A stretch of DNA of 32,674 bases, from positions 373,166 to 405,839 of the forward strand of contig NZ_QREM01000009.1 of the NCBI RefSeq assembly GCF_003353015.1, written 5' to 3'. This document shows positions 1-10,930 of the stretch, piece after piece. The notes beneath the pieces are model-generated. The model did not search any database, had not been told where the DNA came from, and saw only the letters and a program-made list of their open reading frames with translations. Each line of letters begins with the position of its first letter. The stretch's first letter is position 1. Both the position numbers and the translations under genes were made by a program. The DNA comes from Xanthomonas arboricola. GTDB lineage: Bacteria; Pseudomonadota; Gammaproteobacteria; Xanthomonadales; Xanthomonadaceae.

Positions 1-180
1 GAAGCTGTGCCAGTAGGCCACCGCAAAGCGCAGGTGCTCGGCCATGGTCTTGTCGCCGATCTGCTTGTTGGCGTCGTAGACCTTGAAGGCCAGCGGGTTG
101 TCCGAGTCGCGGCCTTCGAAGCCGATCTTGCCGATACCGGGGAAATATTCTTTGGCGCCGATGTAGACGGTGTTGCTCAT
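1..180 (-). CDS. xylA: Xylose isomerase, N-terminal 60 residues (partial)
   Basis: Converts D-xylose to D-xylulose in the cytoplasm. Only the first 60 codons are inside the window; the gene runs off the left edge. The visible protein begins [19 protein letters not shown] and continues through a [17 protein letters not shown] segment, which is the conserved N-terminus of class II xylose isomerases. The ATG is preceded by an AAGGA stretch about 11 bases upstream. It lies 47 bases after xylB and is the last visible gene of the xyloglucan operon, so it takes the xylose released by the GH31 enzyme. The active-site residues lie outside the window and cannot be checked. Confidence 0.93.
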   Translation of the reverse strand, partial: MSNTVYIGAKEYFPGIGKIGFEGRDSDNPLAFKVYDANKQIGDKTMAEHLRFAVAYWHSF

Positions 181-227
181 GGGGTGGAATGTCCTTGCTG
201 CTGGGGGAGTTGTAGAAAGCGGGTCGA

Positions 228-1721
228 TCAGCCGGCGTAGAGCGGGCTGACCACCTGCAGGTGCTTGAGGAAGGTCTGGTAATGCTGCTGATACTGGGCC
301 ACGCGTTGCGGATCCGGGCGCGCCGACAGGTCCTGGTCGATCTGCAGATGCTCCAGCACCACATCCGACAAGGCGTCCGCACCGCCGTCGTCGCGATCGC
401 AGGCCCACAGGGCCTGCAGCGCGGCACCGAACGCGGCGCCTTCGGGCTGGGTCGGCACCACGACCTGCAGGTTGAAGATATCGGCCACCATCTGCCGCCA
501 CTGCGCGCTCTTGCTGCCGCCACCGGTGAGCAGGATGGTGTCGAACTGCAGACCCGCTGCGACGAAGGCATCGAAGCCGTTGCGCAGGCTGTAGGTCGCC
601 CCTTCCATCGCGGCGCGATAGAAATGTGCCGCGGTGGTGTTGTGCAGGTCCATGCCGAACAGGCAGCCGAGTGCATCCGGCAGATTGGGCGTGCGCTCGC
701 CGTTGAAGAACGGCAGCAACACCAGACCATCGGCACCGGGCGCGGTGTCGGCAATCATCGCTTCGGTCTGCTCGCGGGTGATCGAGAACATGCGCATCAC
801 CGCCTCGGTGGCGACGGTGCAGTTCATGGTGCAGATCAGCGGCAGCCAGCCGCCGCTGGACGAACAGAACGCGGCCCAGCGTGCGTCCTCGTCCACCACC
901 GGGTGATCGGCGTAGGCGAACAAGGTGCCCGAGGTGCCCAGGCTCATGGTCAGGCGACCGGGCACCACGTTGCCGGTGCCGATCGCGGCCATCATGTTGT
1001 CGCCGCCGCCGGTGGTGACACGCACACCGGCCGGCAGGTTCAGCGCCTCTGCAGCTGCGTCGGACAAGGCATAGACCGCGCCGGTCTCCACCAGCGGAGG
1101 CAATGCCTCGCGCAGGTCGCGCTGTGCGTCCACCGCGCCGAGCATGCGTTCGGACCACTGGCGGGTGCGCACGTCCAGCCAGCCGGTGCCGGAGGCATCG
1201 CCGACTTCGGCAAAACGCTCGCCGGTGAGCCAGAAATTCACGTAATCGTGCGGCAGCATGACCGTGGTCATCGCCGCATACGCCTCGGGACGATGCTTGC
1301 GTGTCCACGGCAATTTGGAGGCGGTGTAGCCGGCCATGATCGGGTTGCCGGCAGTGGCCACGCTGCCTGCCGCGCCACCCACCGCGTCCATGATTTCGTC
1401 GCATTCCAGCGCGGTGCTGGTATCGCACCACAGCTTGACCGGCGCGGTGACGCTGCCATCGGCGGCCACCGGCACGAAGCCGTGCTGCTGGCCGGAGACC
1501 GAAATACCGCGCACCAGTGCACGCTGCTCGCCATCGAGCTGGGCGAAGCAATGCACGATGCCGTCGATCCACCACTGCGCCTGCTGCTCGCGGGTGCCAT
1601 CGTCGCGGCTGATCAGTTCCATCGGCGCGGCGATCGTGGCGACCACGGCGCGCTCCTGCGGATCGTAGGCCACCAGCTTGACGCTCTGCGTGCCCACATC
1701 CAGTCCTACATACAAGCTCAT
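228..1721 (-). CDS. xylB: Xylulokinase
   Basis: FGGY-family sugar kinase (497 aa) that phosphorylates D-xylulose to xylulose 5-phosphate, feeding the pentose phosphate pathway. The N-terminal phosphate-binding motif [10 protein letters not shown] opens the protein. An SGQQHG segment follows near residue 78, [11 protein letters not shown] carries the likely catalytic Asp, and GTSGT and TGGGSKS belong to the second actin-like domain. Length is normal for XylB. The start is fixed by an ATGA overlap with the stop of the upstream GH95 gene; the open frame continues further upstream, but only in the shadow of GH95. The overlap suggests translational coupling. Other FGGY kinases (ribulokinase, gluconokinase) are less likely because xylA follows directly. 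Confidence 0.94.
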   Translation of the reverse strand: MSLYVGLDVGTQSVKLVAYDPQERAVVATIAAPMELISRDDGTREQQAQWWIDGIVHCFAQLDGEQRALVRGISVSGQQHGFVPVAADGSVTAPVKLWCDTSTALECDEIMDAVGGAAGSVATAGNPIMAGYTASKLPWTRKHRPEAYAAMTTVMLPHDYVNFWLTGERFAEVGDASGTGWLDVRTRQWSERMLGAVDAQRDLREALPPLVETGAVYALSDAAAEALNLPAGVRVTTGGGDNMMAAIGTGNVVPGRLTMSLGTSGTLFAYADHPVVDEDARWAAFCSSSGGWLPLICTMNCTVATEAVMRMFSITREQTEAMIADTAPGADGLVLLPFFNGERTPNLPDALGCLFGMDLHNTTAAHFYRAAMEGATYSLRNGFDAFVAAGLQFDTILLTGGGSKSAQWRQMVADIFNLQVVVPTQPEGAAFGAALQALWACDRDDGGADALSDVVLEHLQIDQDLSARPDPQRVAQYQQHYQTFLKHLQVVSPLYAG

Positions 1722-4102
1722 TGCATCACCAATCGGTTGTTGTTGAGGCCGACCTGCTGGGTGCGACCGGCGCCCAGTTCCAGGTCCAGGGTCTGCCCTG
1801 CGTAAGACAATTGATAGCGCCCGCCGCGGTCGCTGTGCACGCGGGCCTGCTGCAGGCGACCGCCGTCCCATTGCAGGTCCACGCTGGCACCGCCGCGCAC
1901 GCGCAAGCCGCGCACACTGCCGCGCGGCCAGGCCTTGGGCAAGGCCGGCAGCAGGAACACGCTGCCGCCCCAGCTTTGCAGCAGCATTTCGGTGATGCCG
2001 GCGGTGCCACCGAAGTTGCCGTCGATCTGGAACGGCGGATGCGCGTCGAACAGGTTCGGGTAGGTGCGTTCGGCCGAGATCAGCAGTTGCAGGATGCGGT
2101 AGGCATGCTCGCCATCGGCCAGCCGCGCCCACAGGTTCAGGCGCCAGCCGATGCCCCAGCCGGTGGTGTTGTCGCCACGGATTTCCAGCGTGCGCCTGGC
2201 GGCGGCGGCAAGCTCGGGCGTATCGCGCAAATTGATCTGGCTGGACGGATGCAGGGCGTACAGATGCGAAACGTGCCGGTGCTGGAGCTCCGGCGCCTGC
2301 ATGTCCCAGTCCTGCTGCCATTCCTGCAACTGACCGGCCTTGCCGATGCGGTTGGGCGGCAGTTGCTCGCGCAGCGCGCTCAGTTGTTGCGCAAAGGCAG
2401 CGTCGACCTTGAGCAGCTTGCTCATGGCGATGCATTGGGCGAACAGATCGCGCAGCAGCTGCGCGTCCATGGTGGGGCCGGCACACAGCGCGGCGTTGAA
2501 CGGATGCTGGTTTTCCGGCGACATCGACGGGTTGGTCACCATCGCGCCGGTCTGCGGATCCTTGACCAGCGTGGCGACGAAGAACTCCGCCGCGCCCTTG
2601 AACAAGGGATAGATCCTGCCCAGATAGGCACGGTCGCGGCCGTAATCCCAGCGGTCCCAGAGCTGCTGCAGCAGCCAGACCCCGCCCATCGGCCACAGGC
2701 TCCACTTGGCGCCATCGATCGGCCCGGCCTGGCGCCACAGATCGGTGTTGTTGTGCACCACCCAACCGGGCGCGTCGTACATCGCACGTGCGGTGTGCGC
2801 GCCGGTCCTGGCCAGATCGAACAGCATGGATTCCAGCGGTTCGACGCACTCGTGCAGCGCATTGGCCTCGCTGGGCCAGTAGTTCATCTCGGTGTTGATG
2901 TTGATGGTGTACTTGCTTTCCCACGGCGGCTGCATCAGGTCGTTCCAGATGCCCTGCAGATTGGCCGGCTGGGTGCCGGGCCGCGAGCTGCAGATCAGAA
3001 GGTAACGGCCGAACTGGTGATACAGCGCCGCCAGCGCCGGATCGCTGCCCTGCGCAAAACGCTGCACGCGTTCGTCGGTGGGCAGTGCCGCCGCCTCGCT
3101 GGTGCCGAGATCGATCGCCACCCGCCGGAACAGCCGCTGGTGATCGGCCAGATGCGCACGCAGCAATGCGGCATAGTCGAGCTTGCCCGCCTTCTGCATG
3201 CTTGCTGCGGTCAATGCCAGCGGATCGCCATCGACTGCATCGAAGCGTTGGTAGCTGGTGGCGGCGGTGAGCAGCAGCACCACTTCATCGGCGCCTTCGA
3301 TGCGCAGGCGGTCGCGCAGGCCACTGAGCGTGCCGCCCTTGACCTGCGGCAGCACGCGCAAGGCAAAACGCAGCTTGCCGTCGATGCCGGCGAAACTGCC
3401 GTTGCGACCGCTGAACAACAACCCGCCCTGCTCCACCGTGACCTCGCCGGTCTGCGGGCTGTCGACGCCCACGCGCAGGGAAATCGCACGGGGCCGATCG
3501 CAGGACAGGCGCACCACGATGCATTGCGACTGCGCCGACACGAACACCTCGCGCCGATGCAGCGCCCCACCGGAGCGGAAGGTGGTGGTGGCCACGCCGG
3601 TATCCAGATCGAGCTGGCGGCGATACTCGCTGATGCCGTCGGCACGATCGAAATCCAGCAGCAGATCGCCCAGCGGTTGATACGGCATCTGCTTGAGCGG
3701 ACGCGAAAGCAACTTGGTGTCGGCCAGGGTTTCGGCCTCGGCATAACGCCCGGCAAAAATCAGTGCGCGCACCTGTGGCAAGGCCGCCAGCGCGTCGGGG
3801 CTGGTGGCGTCGTACGGGCCGCCTGCGTACAGCGTGTCCTCATTGAGTTGCAGGCGCTCGTGGGCAATGCCGCCCCACACCATCGCACCCAGCCGGCCGT
3901 TGCCGACCGGCAGCGCCTGCACCCATTCGTTGGCCGGTTCGCGATACCACAGCTGCAAGGCATCGGCAGGCGCCGCGGCTGGCAATGGGGCATGTCTGGA
4001 CGACGCGGCAGCCTGCACGGCAACCGGCGCAGCACCCAGGACCGCAATCGCGGCCCCGGTTGCCTTGCACAGTTCTCTGCGGGTCAGCACGGCCACCGCC
4101 AT
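1718..4102 (-). CDS. GH95 alpha-L-fucosidase, Tat-like signal
   Basis: Predicted 1,2-alpha-L-fucosidase (794 aa) removing the terminal fucose from xyloglucan side chains. Family GH95 is supported by an N-terminal [32 protein letters not shown] block (best part [14 protein letters not shown]), the central [10 protein letters not shown] segment with the paired Asn residues that activate water in this family, [26 protein letters not shown], and [15 protein letters not shown] with the expected catalytic Asp. The N-terminus has TRRELCK followed by a mild hydrophobic stretch and AVQA, which resembles a twin-arginine signal; the other glycosidases here have Sec or lipoprotein signals. It follows GH31 after 79 bases with only a weak ribosome-binding site, and its stop overlaps the xylB start by four bases. 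Fucose catabolic genes are not visible in the window. Confidence 0.9.
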   Translation of the reverse strand: MAVAVLTRRELCKATGAAIAVLGAAPVAVQAAASSRHAPLPAAAPADALQLWYREPANEWVQALPVGNGRLGAMVWGGIAHERLQLNEDTLYAGGPYDATSPDALAALPQVRALIFAGRYAEAETLADTKLLSRPLKQMPYQPLGDLLLDFDRADGISEYRRQLDLDTGVATTTFRSGGALHRREVFVSAQSQCIVVRLSCDRPRAISLRVGVDSPQTGEVTVEQGGLLFSGRNGSFAGIDGKLRFALRVLPQVKGGTLSGLRDRLRIEGADEVVLLLTAATSYQRFDAVDGDPLALTAASMQKAGKLDYAALLRAHLADHQRLFRRVAIDLGTSEAAALPTDERVQRFAQGSDPALAALYHQFGRYLLICSSRPGTQPANLQGIWNDLMQPPWESKYTININTEMNYWPSEANALHECVEPLESMLFDLARTGAHTARAMYDAPGWVVHNNTDLWRQAGPIDGAKWSLWPMGGVWLLQQLWDRWDYGRDRAYLGRIYPLFKGAAEFFVATLVKDPQTGAMVTNPSMSPENQHPFNAALCAGPTMDAQLLRDLFAQCIAMSKLLKVDAAFAQQLSALREQLPPNRIGKAGQLQEWQQDWDMQAPELQHRHVSHLYALHPSSQINLRDTPELAAAARRTLEIRGDNTTGWGIGWRLNLWARLADGEHAYRILQLLISAERTYPNLFDAHPPFQIDGNFGGTAGITEMLLQSWGGSVFLLPALPKAWPRGSVRGLRVRGGASVDLQWDGGRLQQARVHSDRGGRYQLSYAGQTLDLELGAGRTQQVGLNNNRLVMQ

Positions 4103-4181
4103 GCGGCATCACCGGAACCGCCCGCGACTGCCTTGCGGCGCTCCGGCATCTGCTCGCCCATCGACTGAAGACAGCCTGCGA

Positions 4182-7085
4182 TCATCGACGACGCGCTTTG
4201 CCGGACGCAATCTTGCGCTGCAACACGCTGACCGGATTGCCGTCGTACTGGATGCTGGCATCGCTCTTGGGCTCCAGTGCACCGGCATCCTCGCGCGGGC
4301 CGTCGACGAAGCGCACGTTGACGGTGCGCCTGGCCTGCATGCCGGTCCAGCTGCCTTCGCGCTTGCCGATGCTCAGCTCGCCCTTGGCCTGGTTCCAGCT
4401 CAGCGGAATGCGGCTGAACTCGCCCTTCTCGTAGCCGTAGCCCTTGCCGTCGTCCTCATACAGCGAGAACTGGCCGTCGGCGCCGGTATAGACCACCACG
4501 GTGAGCGGCGCATCCGGCTTCTGATCCACGTATTCCTGCACCGGACCGGTCGGCACGATGGAGCCTGCGCGCACGAACAACGGCATGCGTTCGATCGGCG
4601 CGGCCGCTTCGATGCTCTGGCCACCCTCGTAGCGCTTGCCGGTGGCGAAATCCAGCCAGCTGCTGCCGGCCGGCAGATAGACCTGACGCGAGGTGGCGCC
4701 GAAGCGGCTCACCGGTGCGACCAGGAACGCCGGCCCGAACAGGTACTGGTCGTCGATGTCGCGGACCTTGGGGTCGTTCGGGAAGTCCATCATCATGCCG
4801 CGCATGATCACACCATCGCGCTGGTAGGTATCGCCGGCCAGGCTGTAGATGTACGGCAGCAGCGCATAACGCAGGCGGTTGTAGTAGACCATGCTGTCGT
4901 AGAACGGCGTGCCTTCGGGGGCGATGTTCCAGATTTCGCGGTACGGGAACTGGCCGTGCGAGCGGAAGATCGGCACGAACGCACCGAACTGGAACCAGCG
5001 CGTGTTGAGCTCGCGCCATTCGGGCAAGTGCGCCGGGTCCTGGTTTTCATAGCGCTTCTCCACCGAGAAACCGCCGATGTCGAAGGTCCAGTTGGGCAGG
5101 CCCGACAGCGCCATGTTGACGCCGGCGGAGACCTGCGCGTGCATGTCGTCCCAGCGCGAGACGATGTCGCCGCTCCACACCGCCACTGCATTGCGCTGGG
5201 TGCCGGCATAGCCCTTGCGCGAGAGGATGAACACGCGCTTGTTGTCGGCCGCGCGGTCGCCCACGTAGACGCCGTGGGTATGCGGCAGCGGGTAGGAATT
5301 GAAGTACTCGGTGGACGAGCCCAGCGCGTTCGGCGTGGTGCGTGCCTTGCGCTCGCCGATGTCCAGGTTGGAATGCACGTCCGGTTCGTCGGCGTCCATC
5401 CACCAGGCATCGAAGCCCTTGCTGTTGAGCTTTTCGTTGACCTGGCGCCAGAAGATCGCTTGCGCCTTCTCCGAATACGGGTCGTAGAACGAGTTCTTGT
5501 AGCCCTTGCCGATCCAGTCCAGCTCGCCCACTTCCACGTTGCGCCTGAACATGAAGCCAGCCGCATCCAGTTCCTTGTAATTGGCGGTGGTCGGATAGAA
5601 CTTCGGCCAGACCGTGATCATGATCTGCGTGTGCATGTCGTGCACGGCCTTGACCATGCCGTCCGGATCCGGGAAGTTCTTCTTGTCGAAATCGTGCGAG
5701 CCCCAGGCGTCTTCGGGCCAGTACGACCAGTCGAGCACGATGTTGTCCAGCGACAGCTTGCGCTTGCGGTACTCGGCCACCGCCCCCACCAGCTCATCCT
5801 GGGTCTTGTAGCGTTCGCGGCTCTGCCAGAAGCCATAGGCCCACTTGGGCAGCATCACCGACTTGCCGGTGAGTTCGCGGTAGCCGGCCACGGCCTGGTC
5901 GTACGAGTCGGCCGAGACGAAGTAGTAGTCGATCATCTGCCCGGCTTCGGACCACAGCGACAGATCCTTCGCTTCGGCAGCCGGCAGCGGGTCGCGGTGC
6001 AGCAGCGCGATATAGCTGGGGTCGACCAAATCCCATTCGATCTTGACGGTGTGGCGCTGGCCCGGCTCCAGATCGAGGGTGAATTCGTGATTCCACGGGT
6101 TCCAGTTCTGGCGCCAGCGGTCCATCACCAGCTTGCCGTCCACATACAGCTTGGCGTACTCGCTTGAGTACAGCGAGAAGGTATGTTCGCCGCCGGTGAG
6201 CGCTTCGATCTGCCCCTCCCAGCTGACCTGCATGCGGCTGTTCTTGTCCTTGGACATCGCCTTCTTGGGGTACTTGGCAAGGTCGCTGACGTATTGATAG
6301 TTCACCTCGCTCTCGCGGCGCTCGAGCACCTGCTTGCCGTCAATGGCATAGCGTGCGGTCAGCGCACCGGCCTTGCCCTTGGCGTCGTACAGCTTCAGCG
6401 ACTTGGGCAGCGGCTGCAGGCCACGCGGGTCGCCCAGGCGGGTGATGGAGTTGTTGTCCCACAGCAGGCCGTAGTTGCGGCTGGACACCAGGTACGGCAC
6501 CGCCATGTCGATATTGTTCTGCTGCAATTCGACATTGCGGCCCTTCTGGTTCATCCAGCCCTGCTGGTGCTGGCCGAAGCCGTACAGGCCTTCGTCGTCG
6601 GGCGACTGGAAGCGCTGACGCACGGTCAGATACTGCTTGCCTTCCACCTTCAGCGGCGCAAAGCTGCGCCCGCCCGCCACTTCCGACAACACCGGCTTGC
6701 CGTTGGCATCGGCAAAGCTGACATGGCCGTCGATGGTGGACACGGTAGCGGTGACCTTGCCGGTCTTCAGTTGCACGCTGTCGCCCTGCTCGGCCAGCTG
6801 GAAAGCGGTGTCGCCCTGCACCGGCACGCGCATCAGGCTGGGGCTGCGTGCGAAGTCGCCGTCCGGGTCCGCGCTGACGCGGACGATGCCGGCATCGACC
6901 ACCTGCAGGCGCACCGGCGCGGCGCCCTTGGCGCTCGGCACCACGGTGACGCCATCGGCGGCCTTGCGCACTTCCTGCGCATGCGCGGCATTGGCCAGAA
7001 GCGCCAGCGACAAGGCCAGGCAATGGGCGAGCGGCGTACGCCGGTTGGAAGGCGCGGGGCCGGCGGAACGGATGGTGGTTTGCAT
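4182..7085 (-). CDS. GH31 alpha-xylosidase with PA14-like insert
   Basis: Predicted alpha-xylosidase (967 aa) cleaving xylose from the non-reducing end of xyloglucan oligosaccharides. A Sec signal peptide ends near AHAQ (residues 1-37). The GH31 N-terminal beta-sandwich follows, then an insert at about residues 265-370 (HTFSLYSSEYAKLYVDG, TVKIEWDL) that looks like PA14, as known for Cellvibrio CjXyl31A-type alpha-xylosidases. The catalytic barrel has WWMDADEP around residue 564 (nucleophile Asp in the D-x-x-E pattern) and SGDIVSRWDD carrying the likely acid/base. The start is chosen for AAAGGGAG just upstream and the immediate signal peptide; the frame is open for 43 more codons but without support. 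A 189-base gap separates it from GH35. Alpha-glucosidase is the alternative, but PA14 and context favour alpha-xylosidase. Confidence 0.9.
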   Translation of the reverse strand: MQTTIRSAGPAPSNRRTPLAHCLALSLALLANAAHAQEVRKAADGVTVVPSAKGAAPVRLQVVDAGIVRVSADPDGDFARSPSLMRVPVQGDTAFQLAEQGDSVQLKTGKVTATVSTIDGHVSFADANGKPVLSEVAGGRSFAPLKVEGKQYLTVRQRFQSPDDEGLYGFGQHQQGWMNQKGRNVELQQNNIDMAVPYLVSSRNYGLLWDNNSITRLGDPRGLQPLPKSLKLYDAKGKAGALTARYAIDGKQVLERRESEVNYQYVSDLAKYPKKAMSKDKNSRMQVSWEGQIEALTGGEHTFSLYSSEYAKLYVDGKLVMDRWRQNWNPWNHEFTLDLEPGQRHTVKIEWDLVDPSYIALLHRDPLPAAEAKDLSLWSEAGQMIDYYFVSADSYDQAVAGYRELTGKSVMLPKWAYGFWQSRERYKTQDELVGAVAEYRKRKLSLDNIVLDWSYWPEDAWGSHDFDKKNFPDPDGMVKAVHDMHTQIMITVWPKFYPTTANYKELDAAGFMFRRNVEVGELDWIGKGYKNSFYDPYSEKAQAIFWRQVNEKLNSKGFDAWWMDADEPDVHSNLDIGERKARTTPNALGSSTEYFNSYPLPHTHGVYVGDRAADNKRVFILSRKGYAGTQRNAVAVWSGDIVSRWDDMHAQVSAGVNMALSGLPNWTFDIGGFSVEKRYENQDPAHLPEWRELNTRWFQFGAFVPIFRSHGQFPYREIWNIAPEGTPFYDSMVYYNRLRYALLPYIYSLAGDTYQRDGVIMRGMMMDFPNDPKVRDIDDQYLFGPAFLVAPVSRFGATSRQVYLPAGSSWLDFATGKRYEGGQSIEAAAPIERMPLFVRAGSIVPTGPVQEYVDQKPDAPLTVVVYTGADGQFSLYEDDGKGYGYEKGEFSRIPLSWNQAKGELSIGKREGSWTGMQARRTVNVRFVDGPREDAGALEPKSDASIQYDGNPVSVLQRKIASGKARRR

Positions 7086-7274
7086 GGTCACTCCCTTTGA
7101 ATGTCGAATCGATGCCGCGGGGGCGGCACCGCATGGATCTTGCCGATGAAGCCGCGCGCGTGGTGGCCGTGGTCGGGCAAGCCTCGGCGATGAAGCGGAA
7201 ACGACAGGCAGCATGCAGGTCGCTTCCGTGCAGCGGCCGCGCTTGCCCGAAGGCTGCGTCGTCTCGCGTGGCGG
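7086..7274 (-). other. Intra-operon spacer with long-range inverted repeat
   Basis: This 189-base spacer between the GH35 and GH31 genes is the longest inside the enzyme run. It contains a perfect 10-base inverted repeat, TCGGGCAAGC at 7173-7182 and GCTTGCCCGA at 7241-7250. The 58 bases between them hold a second, nested pair GAAGCG / CGCTTC. The transcript could therefore fold into a branched or elongated hairpin. No T-run follows, so it is not an obvious terminator. I see no convincing promoter or coding sequence. Confidence 0.45.
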
Positions 7275-9002
7275 TTACTTGTAGGTGGCGAGCTTGATCT
7301 TGAGCAGTTGCGGCACGCTGGAGAAATTGACGCCGTAGTCGGTCTGGTCGCCGTTCCAGTTGCGCTGGAACTGCCACTGCGTGCCCTCGTACACGCCTTC
7401 CTCGACGCGGTCGTAGAACATGTTCGCCGTCGCTTCGCTGGCCGGGTGCAAGGTCACGCGTGCGTGATAGGCGGTGACCAGGAATTCATCCGGGCCCAGC
7501 TCGGCGATCAACGCCGCGCCGATCGGCTCGGGGTTGCCCGGCGGATCGCCCTTGAACCAGAACTGCGGCACGCCATAGGTGATGGTGGCGCTCCAGCGGT
7601 CGTTGAGCCTGAGTTCCTGCACGGCCTGGCCGGGTTCTTCGGCGGTGCCGTGCAGCTTGCCTTCGGAAGCGGCCTTGGCGAACGGGCGCATGCCCATGCG
7701 CACGGCCTGGAAGCCGAGCGCGAACGGTGCCAGGGTTTCTTCGTCGACGTGCTTGGCGCCCAGCGGATAGTTGGAATAGCGGGTGAAGTCGATGCCGAAT
7801 GCCGACCAGCCGATGCCGTCGTGGCCCAGCGTGGGATACAGGTAGCGCGCATACTCCGGGCGGTTGCCGGTTTCGGCAACGAACAAGGCATTGTCCGGCC
7901 GCGCGTAGCGTTCCAGCACCGTGGTGTACATGCGGTACTCGGGCATGTAGATGTCCGGTGCCAGCAGGTCGATATGCGGACCTGCGGCCTTCCACACGTC
8001 GAGCACGTTGTCGGTGGGACCACCGCTGGCGTACTGGCCGGGCTGGCCCGGATTGAACGGGCCACGCAGTGCGGCGTTGACGTACATCGGCAGCGGATAC
8101 TGGGCCTTGCCGGCTTCGGCCACCTGGTCGATGTAGCGGCCGATCGACCACGCATGGAAGACTTCATCGGCATCGGCACCGAACACCTGCGCCCAGCTGC
8201 CCGGCTGCTTGTTCAAGCGCTTGAGCAATGCATCGGGCACCGGTCCGTCGAACAGTTTTTGCGCCATTGGCGAAAAATCGCGCACGCTGCCGTAGGTGCC
8301 CGGCTCGTTCTCCGGCTGGATCATGATCACGGTGTGCTGCGGGTCCACCTGCTTGAGGTGCTGCATGAAGGCGACGAATGCCTTGCGATCGGCATCCAGG
8401 GTGGCCTGCGCATGCGGCGACAGCGAACCGATCGCCTTGCCCTCGCGGGTGATCACGCGCGGGAAGCGCTGGTTGTCGGCCTTGACCCACAGCGGGGCGT
8501 ACGCCGGGCCATTGTTCTTCCAGGTGGCGAACCACAGCAGCACCAGCCGCACCTTGTGTTCGCGCGCCTGGGCGAGCAGCGTATCGACGAAGGAGAAATC
8601 GAACTTGCCTTCTTCCGGCTCCACCTGCTCCCAGGCGATCGGCACCTGCACGGTGTTGGGGCCCATCACCTTGATCGCTGGCCAGACCTTGTCCAGCACC
8701 CCGGGATAGTTGCTGGAGTTGTTGACCTGCGCACCCAGGATCAGGAACGGTGCGCCGTCAACCATCAGTGCATGCCTGCCGTCCTTGCTGACGAACTGCG
8801 GCATCGGCGTCTGCGTGGCAGGCGCCAGTGCACCGGCCGCGGTGGCCGCAGGCGTGGTCGCCGCGGGCGTGCGCGGGTCTGGCTGCTCGCCGGACTGGCA
8901 GGCCGCCAGGGCCAGCGTCAATGCGGACAGCAGCAACGGGCGCAGGCAACGGCGGGCGTTGCAACGGGAAAGCGCAGGCATAACGGGGGCATGCATGGTC
9001 AT
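7275..9002 (-). CDS. GH35 beta-galactosidase, lipoprotein
   Basis: Predicted beta-galactosidase (575 aa from this start) that removes galactose from xyloglucan side chains. The N-terminus has a lipoprotein signal with lipobox LAAC at about residues 32-35; the residue after the Cys is Gln, so outer-membrane anchoring is expected. A Pro/Ala/Thr-rich linker leads to the barrel. [13 protein letters not shown] (about residues 227-239) carries the acid/base Glu, and [12 protein letters not shown] carries the nucleophile Glu; this spacing fits GH35, close in type to the Cellvibrio xyloglucan beta-galactosidase Bgl35A. The ATG at 9002 is preferred because ACGGAG lies about five bases upstream. A GTG at 9017, overlapping the upstream stop as GTGA, is an alternative that adds five residues. 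Galactose released here is the plausible source of the acid handled by the dgo operon. Confidence 0.88.
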   Translation of the reverse strand: MTMHAPVMPALSRCNARRCLRPLLLSALTLALAACQSGEQPDPRTPAATTPAATAAGALAPATQTPMPQFVSKDGRHALMVDGAPFLILGAQVNNSSNYPGVLDKVWPAIKVMGPNTVQVPIAWEQVEPEEGKFDFSFVDTLLAQAREHKVRLVLLWFATWKNNGPAYAPLWVKADNQRFPRVITREGKAIGSLSPHAQATLDADRKAFVAFMQHLKQVDPQHTVIMIQPENEPGTYGSVRDFSPMAQKLFDGPVPDALLKRLNKQPGSWAQVFGADADEVFHAWSIGRYIDQVAEAGKAQYPLPMYVNAALRGPFNPGQPGQYASGGPTDNVLDVWKAAGPHIDLLAPDIYMPEYRMYTTVLERYARPDNALFVAETGNRPEYARYLYPTLGHDGIGWSAFGIDFTRYSNYPLGAKHVDEETLAPFALGFQAVRMGMRPFAKAASEGKLHGTAEEPGQAVQELRLNDRWSATITYGVPQFWFKGDPPGNPEPIGAALIAELGPDEFLVTAYHARVTLHPASEATANMFYDRVEEGVYEGTQWQFQRNWNGDQTDYGVNFSSVPQLLKIKLATYK

Positions 9003-9013
9003 AGGACTCCGTG

Positions 9014-10930
9014 TCACCAGGTGTCGGTGCGGAAGGGGGAAACGGGCAACTGCTCGCGATTGATCAGGTTGGCGTCATCGGGGTTCTCGCTCCAGCCATA
9101 GCGCACCGCGACCGGCGTGCTCACCGCGTCGCTGTGCACGATGATGCGGTCGCCGTCGATCTGCGCGGTGGCGGGATGGAAACGCTGGTCGGCGCCGGCG
9201 ATCCGCAGGCCCTGCACCGCACCGCCACCACGCACCTGCAACGCACTGCCCTGCAGATCGAAGCGCAGCACCGCCTTGCCGCCTTCAAAGCTCGCGCGCG
9301 TGAACACCGGTGCGCTGTACACCAGCGTCTCGCCGTAGGCCACGTGCCGCGCGGCGAGCGCCAGGCGGTGACCGACATCGCGCTTGTTGGTGGGATGGAT
9401 ATCGGTGGGGTTGCCGATGTCGATGATCACCGCCTGCCCGGTCGCCGGCAGCGCCAGCGTCTTGGACTGCGACTCGCGCAACAGCGCCCACGGGCTCAGC
9501 TCGCCCTTGTCGCCACCGGCCTTGAAGTTGGCCAGCTGCACCCACAGGAACGGCAGCGTTTTCGCGCCGCGCTCGGCGCGCCATTGCCGGATCATCGCGG
9601 CAAACTGCTCGCGGTACGTCACCGCGCCGGCCTCGCTGGCATTGGTTTCGCCCTGGTACCAGATCACGCCCTTGACCGGGAACGGCTGCAGCGGATGGAT
9701 CATCTGGTTGTACAGCAGCGTGGGCAGCTGGTTCTTGTTGTCGACCAGCGACACGCGCACGGCGGCGGGGCGGAACTTCCAGCCGCTCAACGCGCGCCTG
9801 GCACCGGCGCTGGTCTGCACGAAACGCTGCTCGTCCGGGCCGTGCATGCCGCCACCGCCACTGAGATCTTCCACCCGCACCGCGATGTGGTTGACGCCTG
9901 CATGCAAGGCGGAGGCAGGCACCTGGTAGACGCGCGGCAGGTTCCACTGTTTTTCGGTCGCGCCCACCTGCTGGCCATTGACGTAGGTGATGTCCGAGTC
10001 GTCGATCTGTCCCACGCCCAAGGTGATGCCGGCCTTGGCTTCGGCAGCGCTCAGGGTGACCGTGGTGCGATACCAGGCGATCCCGTCCATGCCGTCATAG
10101 CCGCTGGATTCCCATTGCTGGCTAGTGGGGATGCTGTCCCAGTCGCTGTCGTCGAACGACGCCTGGCGCCACTGCGGCATCTCGCCATCCACCTTGGGCC
10201 AGCGCGCGATGCGCTTGCCGGTGGCGGCCTGCGCGGCGGCATCGCGCTGCTTGATCGCCTCGATCGCGCCCTGGTTCTGCTCGCCATTCAGGCCCAGCGA
10301 GGCCGCGTCCATCCACGCCTCGATCGCGCTGCCGCCCCAGCTGCTGTTGACGATGCCGATCGGCACGCCGGTGCTGGCGCGCAACTCCCTGGCGAAGAAA
10401 TACCCCACTGCGGTGAACTCGCCGGCGTTGTCCGGCGTGGCGGCCTTCCAGTCGCCGCCGGTCAGGCGCGCTTCCGGCTGCAGCGACCACGACTTGGGCA
10501 CCTTGAAGTGCCGCAACTGCGGGTCGTTGGCCGCGGCCACCGCCTGCGCGCCATCGCTGGCCTGCGCCAGCGGCCACTCCATGTTCGATTGCCCGCTGGC
10601 CAGCCACACATCGCCGACCAGCACATCGCGCACCTGCAACGCGCCATCGTCGCCCTGCACGCTCAGCACATAGGGGCCACCGGCGGTGTGTGCCGGCAGG
10701 CTCACCTTCCATTGGCCGCTGGCATCGGTCCTGGCGGTGGCCTGCTTGCCGTCGAACCGCACGGTGATGGCAGCGCCCGGGGTTGCCCAGCCCCATACCG
10801 GCATGGCCTGGTCGCGCTGCAGCACCGCGCCATCGGTAAACAGCAACGGCAGGCTGGGTTGCGCGGCGGCGCTGCCGCTGGCCAGCACCATGCCCAGCAG
10901 GCAGGCGCGGGAGAGGTGGGACGGGGTCAT
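9014..10930 (-). CDS. Acetylesterase, sialate O-acetylesterase / CE20 type
   Basis: Secreted SGNH-type esterase (638 aa), probably deacetylating xyloglucan so that galactose can be released. A Sec signal ends near SAAAQ. A small beta domain covers residues 25-105. [10 protein letters not shown] supplies the nucleophile Ser (near residue 115), [11 protein letters not shown] is a later conserved block, and [15 protein letters not shown] carries the catalytic Asp/His pair. Between them lies an inserted region of roughly 150-200 residues ([37 protein letters not shown]) that resembles a galactose-binding jelly roll. This split arrangement matches the xyloglucan acetylesterase that, as I recall, founded family CE20 in X. 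citri. The start is supported by GGAG about nine bases upstream and the signal peptide. Its stop touches the GH35 gene, so the two are probably coupled. Confidence 0.87.
   Translation of the reverse strand: MTPSHLSRACLLGMVLASGSAAAQPSLPLLFTDGAVLQRDQAMPVWGWATPGAAITVRFDGKQATARTDASGQWKVSLPAHTAGGPYVLSVQGDDGALQVRDVLVGDVWLASGQSNMEWPLAQASDGAQAVAAANDPQLRHFKVPKSWSLQPEARLTGGDWKAATPDNAGEFTAVGYFFARELRASTGVPIGIVNSSWGGSAIEAWMDAASLGLNGEQNQGAIEAIKQRDAAAQAATGKRIARWPKVDGEMPQWRQASFDDSDWDSIPTSQQWESSGYDGMDGIAWYRTTVTLSAAEAKAGITLGVGQIDDSDITYVNGQQVGATEKQWNLPRVYQVPASALHAGVNHIAVRVEDLSGGGGMHGPDEQRFVQTSAGARRALSGWKFRPAAVRVSLVDNKNQLPTLLYNQMIHPLQPFPVKGVIWYQGETNASEAGAVTYREQFAAMIRQWRAERGAKTLPFLWVQLANFKAGGDKGELSPWALLRESQSKTLALPATGQAVIIDIGNPTDIHPTNKRDVGHRLALAARHVAYGETLVYSAPVFTRASFEGGKAVLRFDLQGSALQVRGGGAVQGLRIAGADQRFHPATAQIDGDRIIVHSDAVSTPVAVRYGWSENPDDANLINREQLPVSPFRTDTW

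Noticed and set aside
7086-7214. Possible N-terminal extension of the GH31 protein by 43 residues
   Set aside because: The extension lacks a ribosome-binding site and would bury the signal peptide; AAAGGGAG stands directly before the ATG at 7085.
7308-9101. Long plus-strand open frame opposite the GH35 gene, and similar long frames opposite GH95, GH31, GH74 and the receptors
   Set aside because: They are frame shadows caused by high GC content: the products are rich in His, Arg, Ala and Gly without domains, and the minus-strand genes have clear families, signals and ribosome-binding sites.
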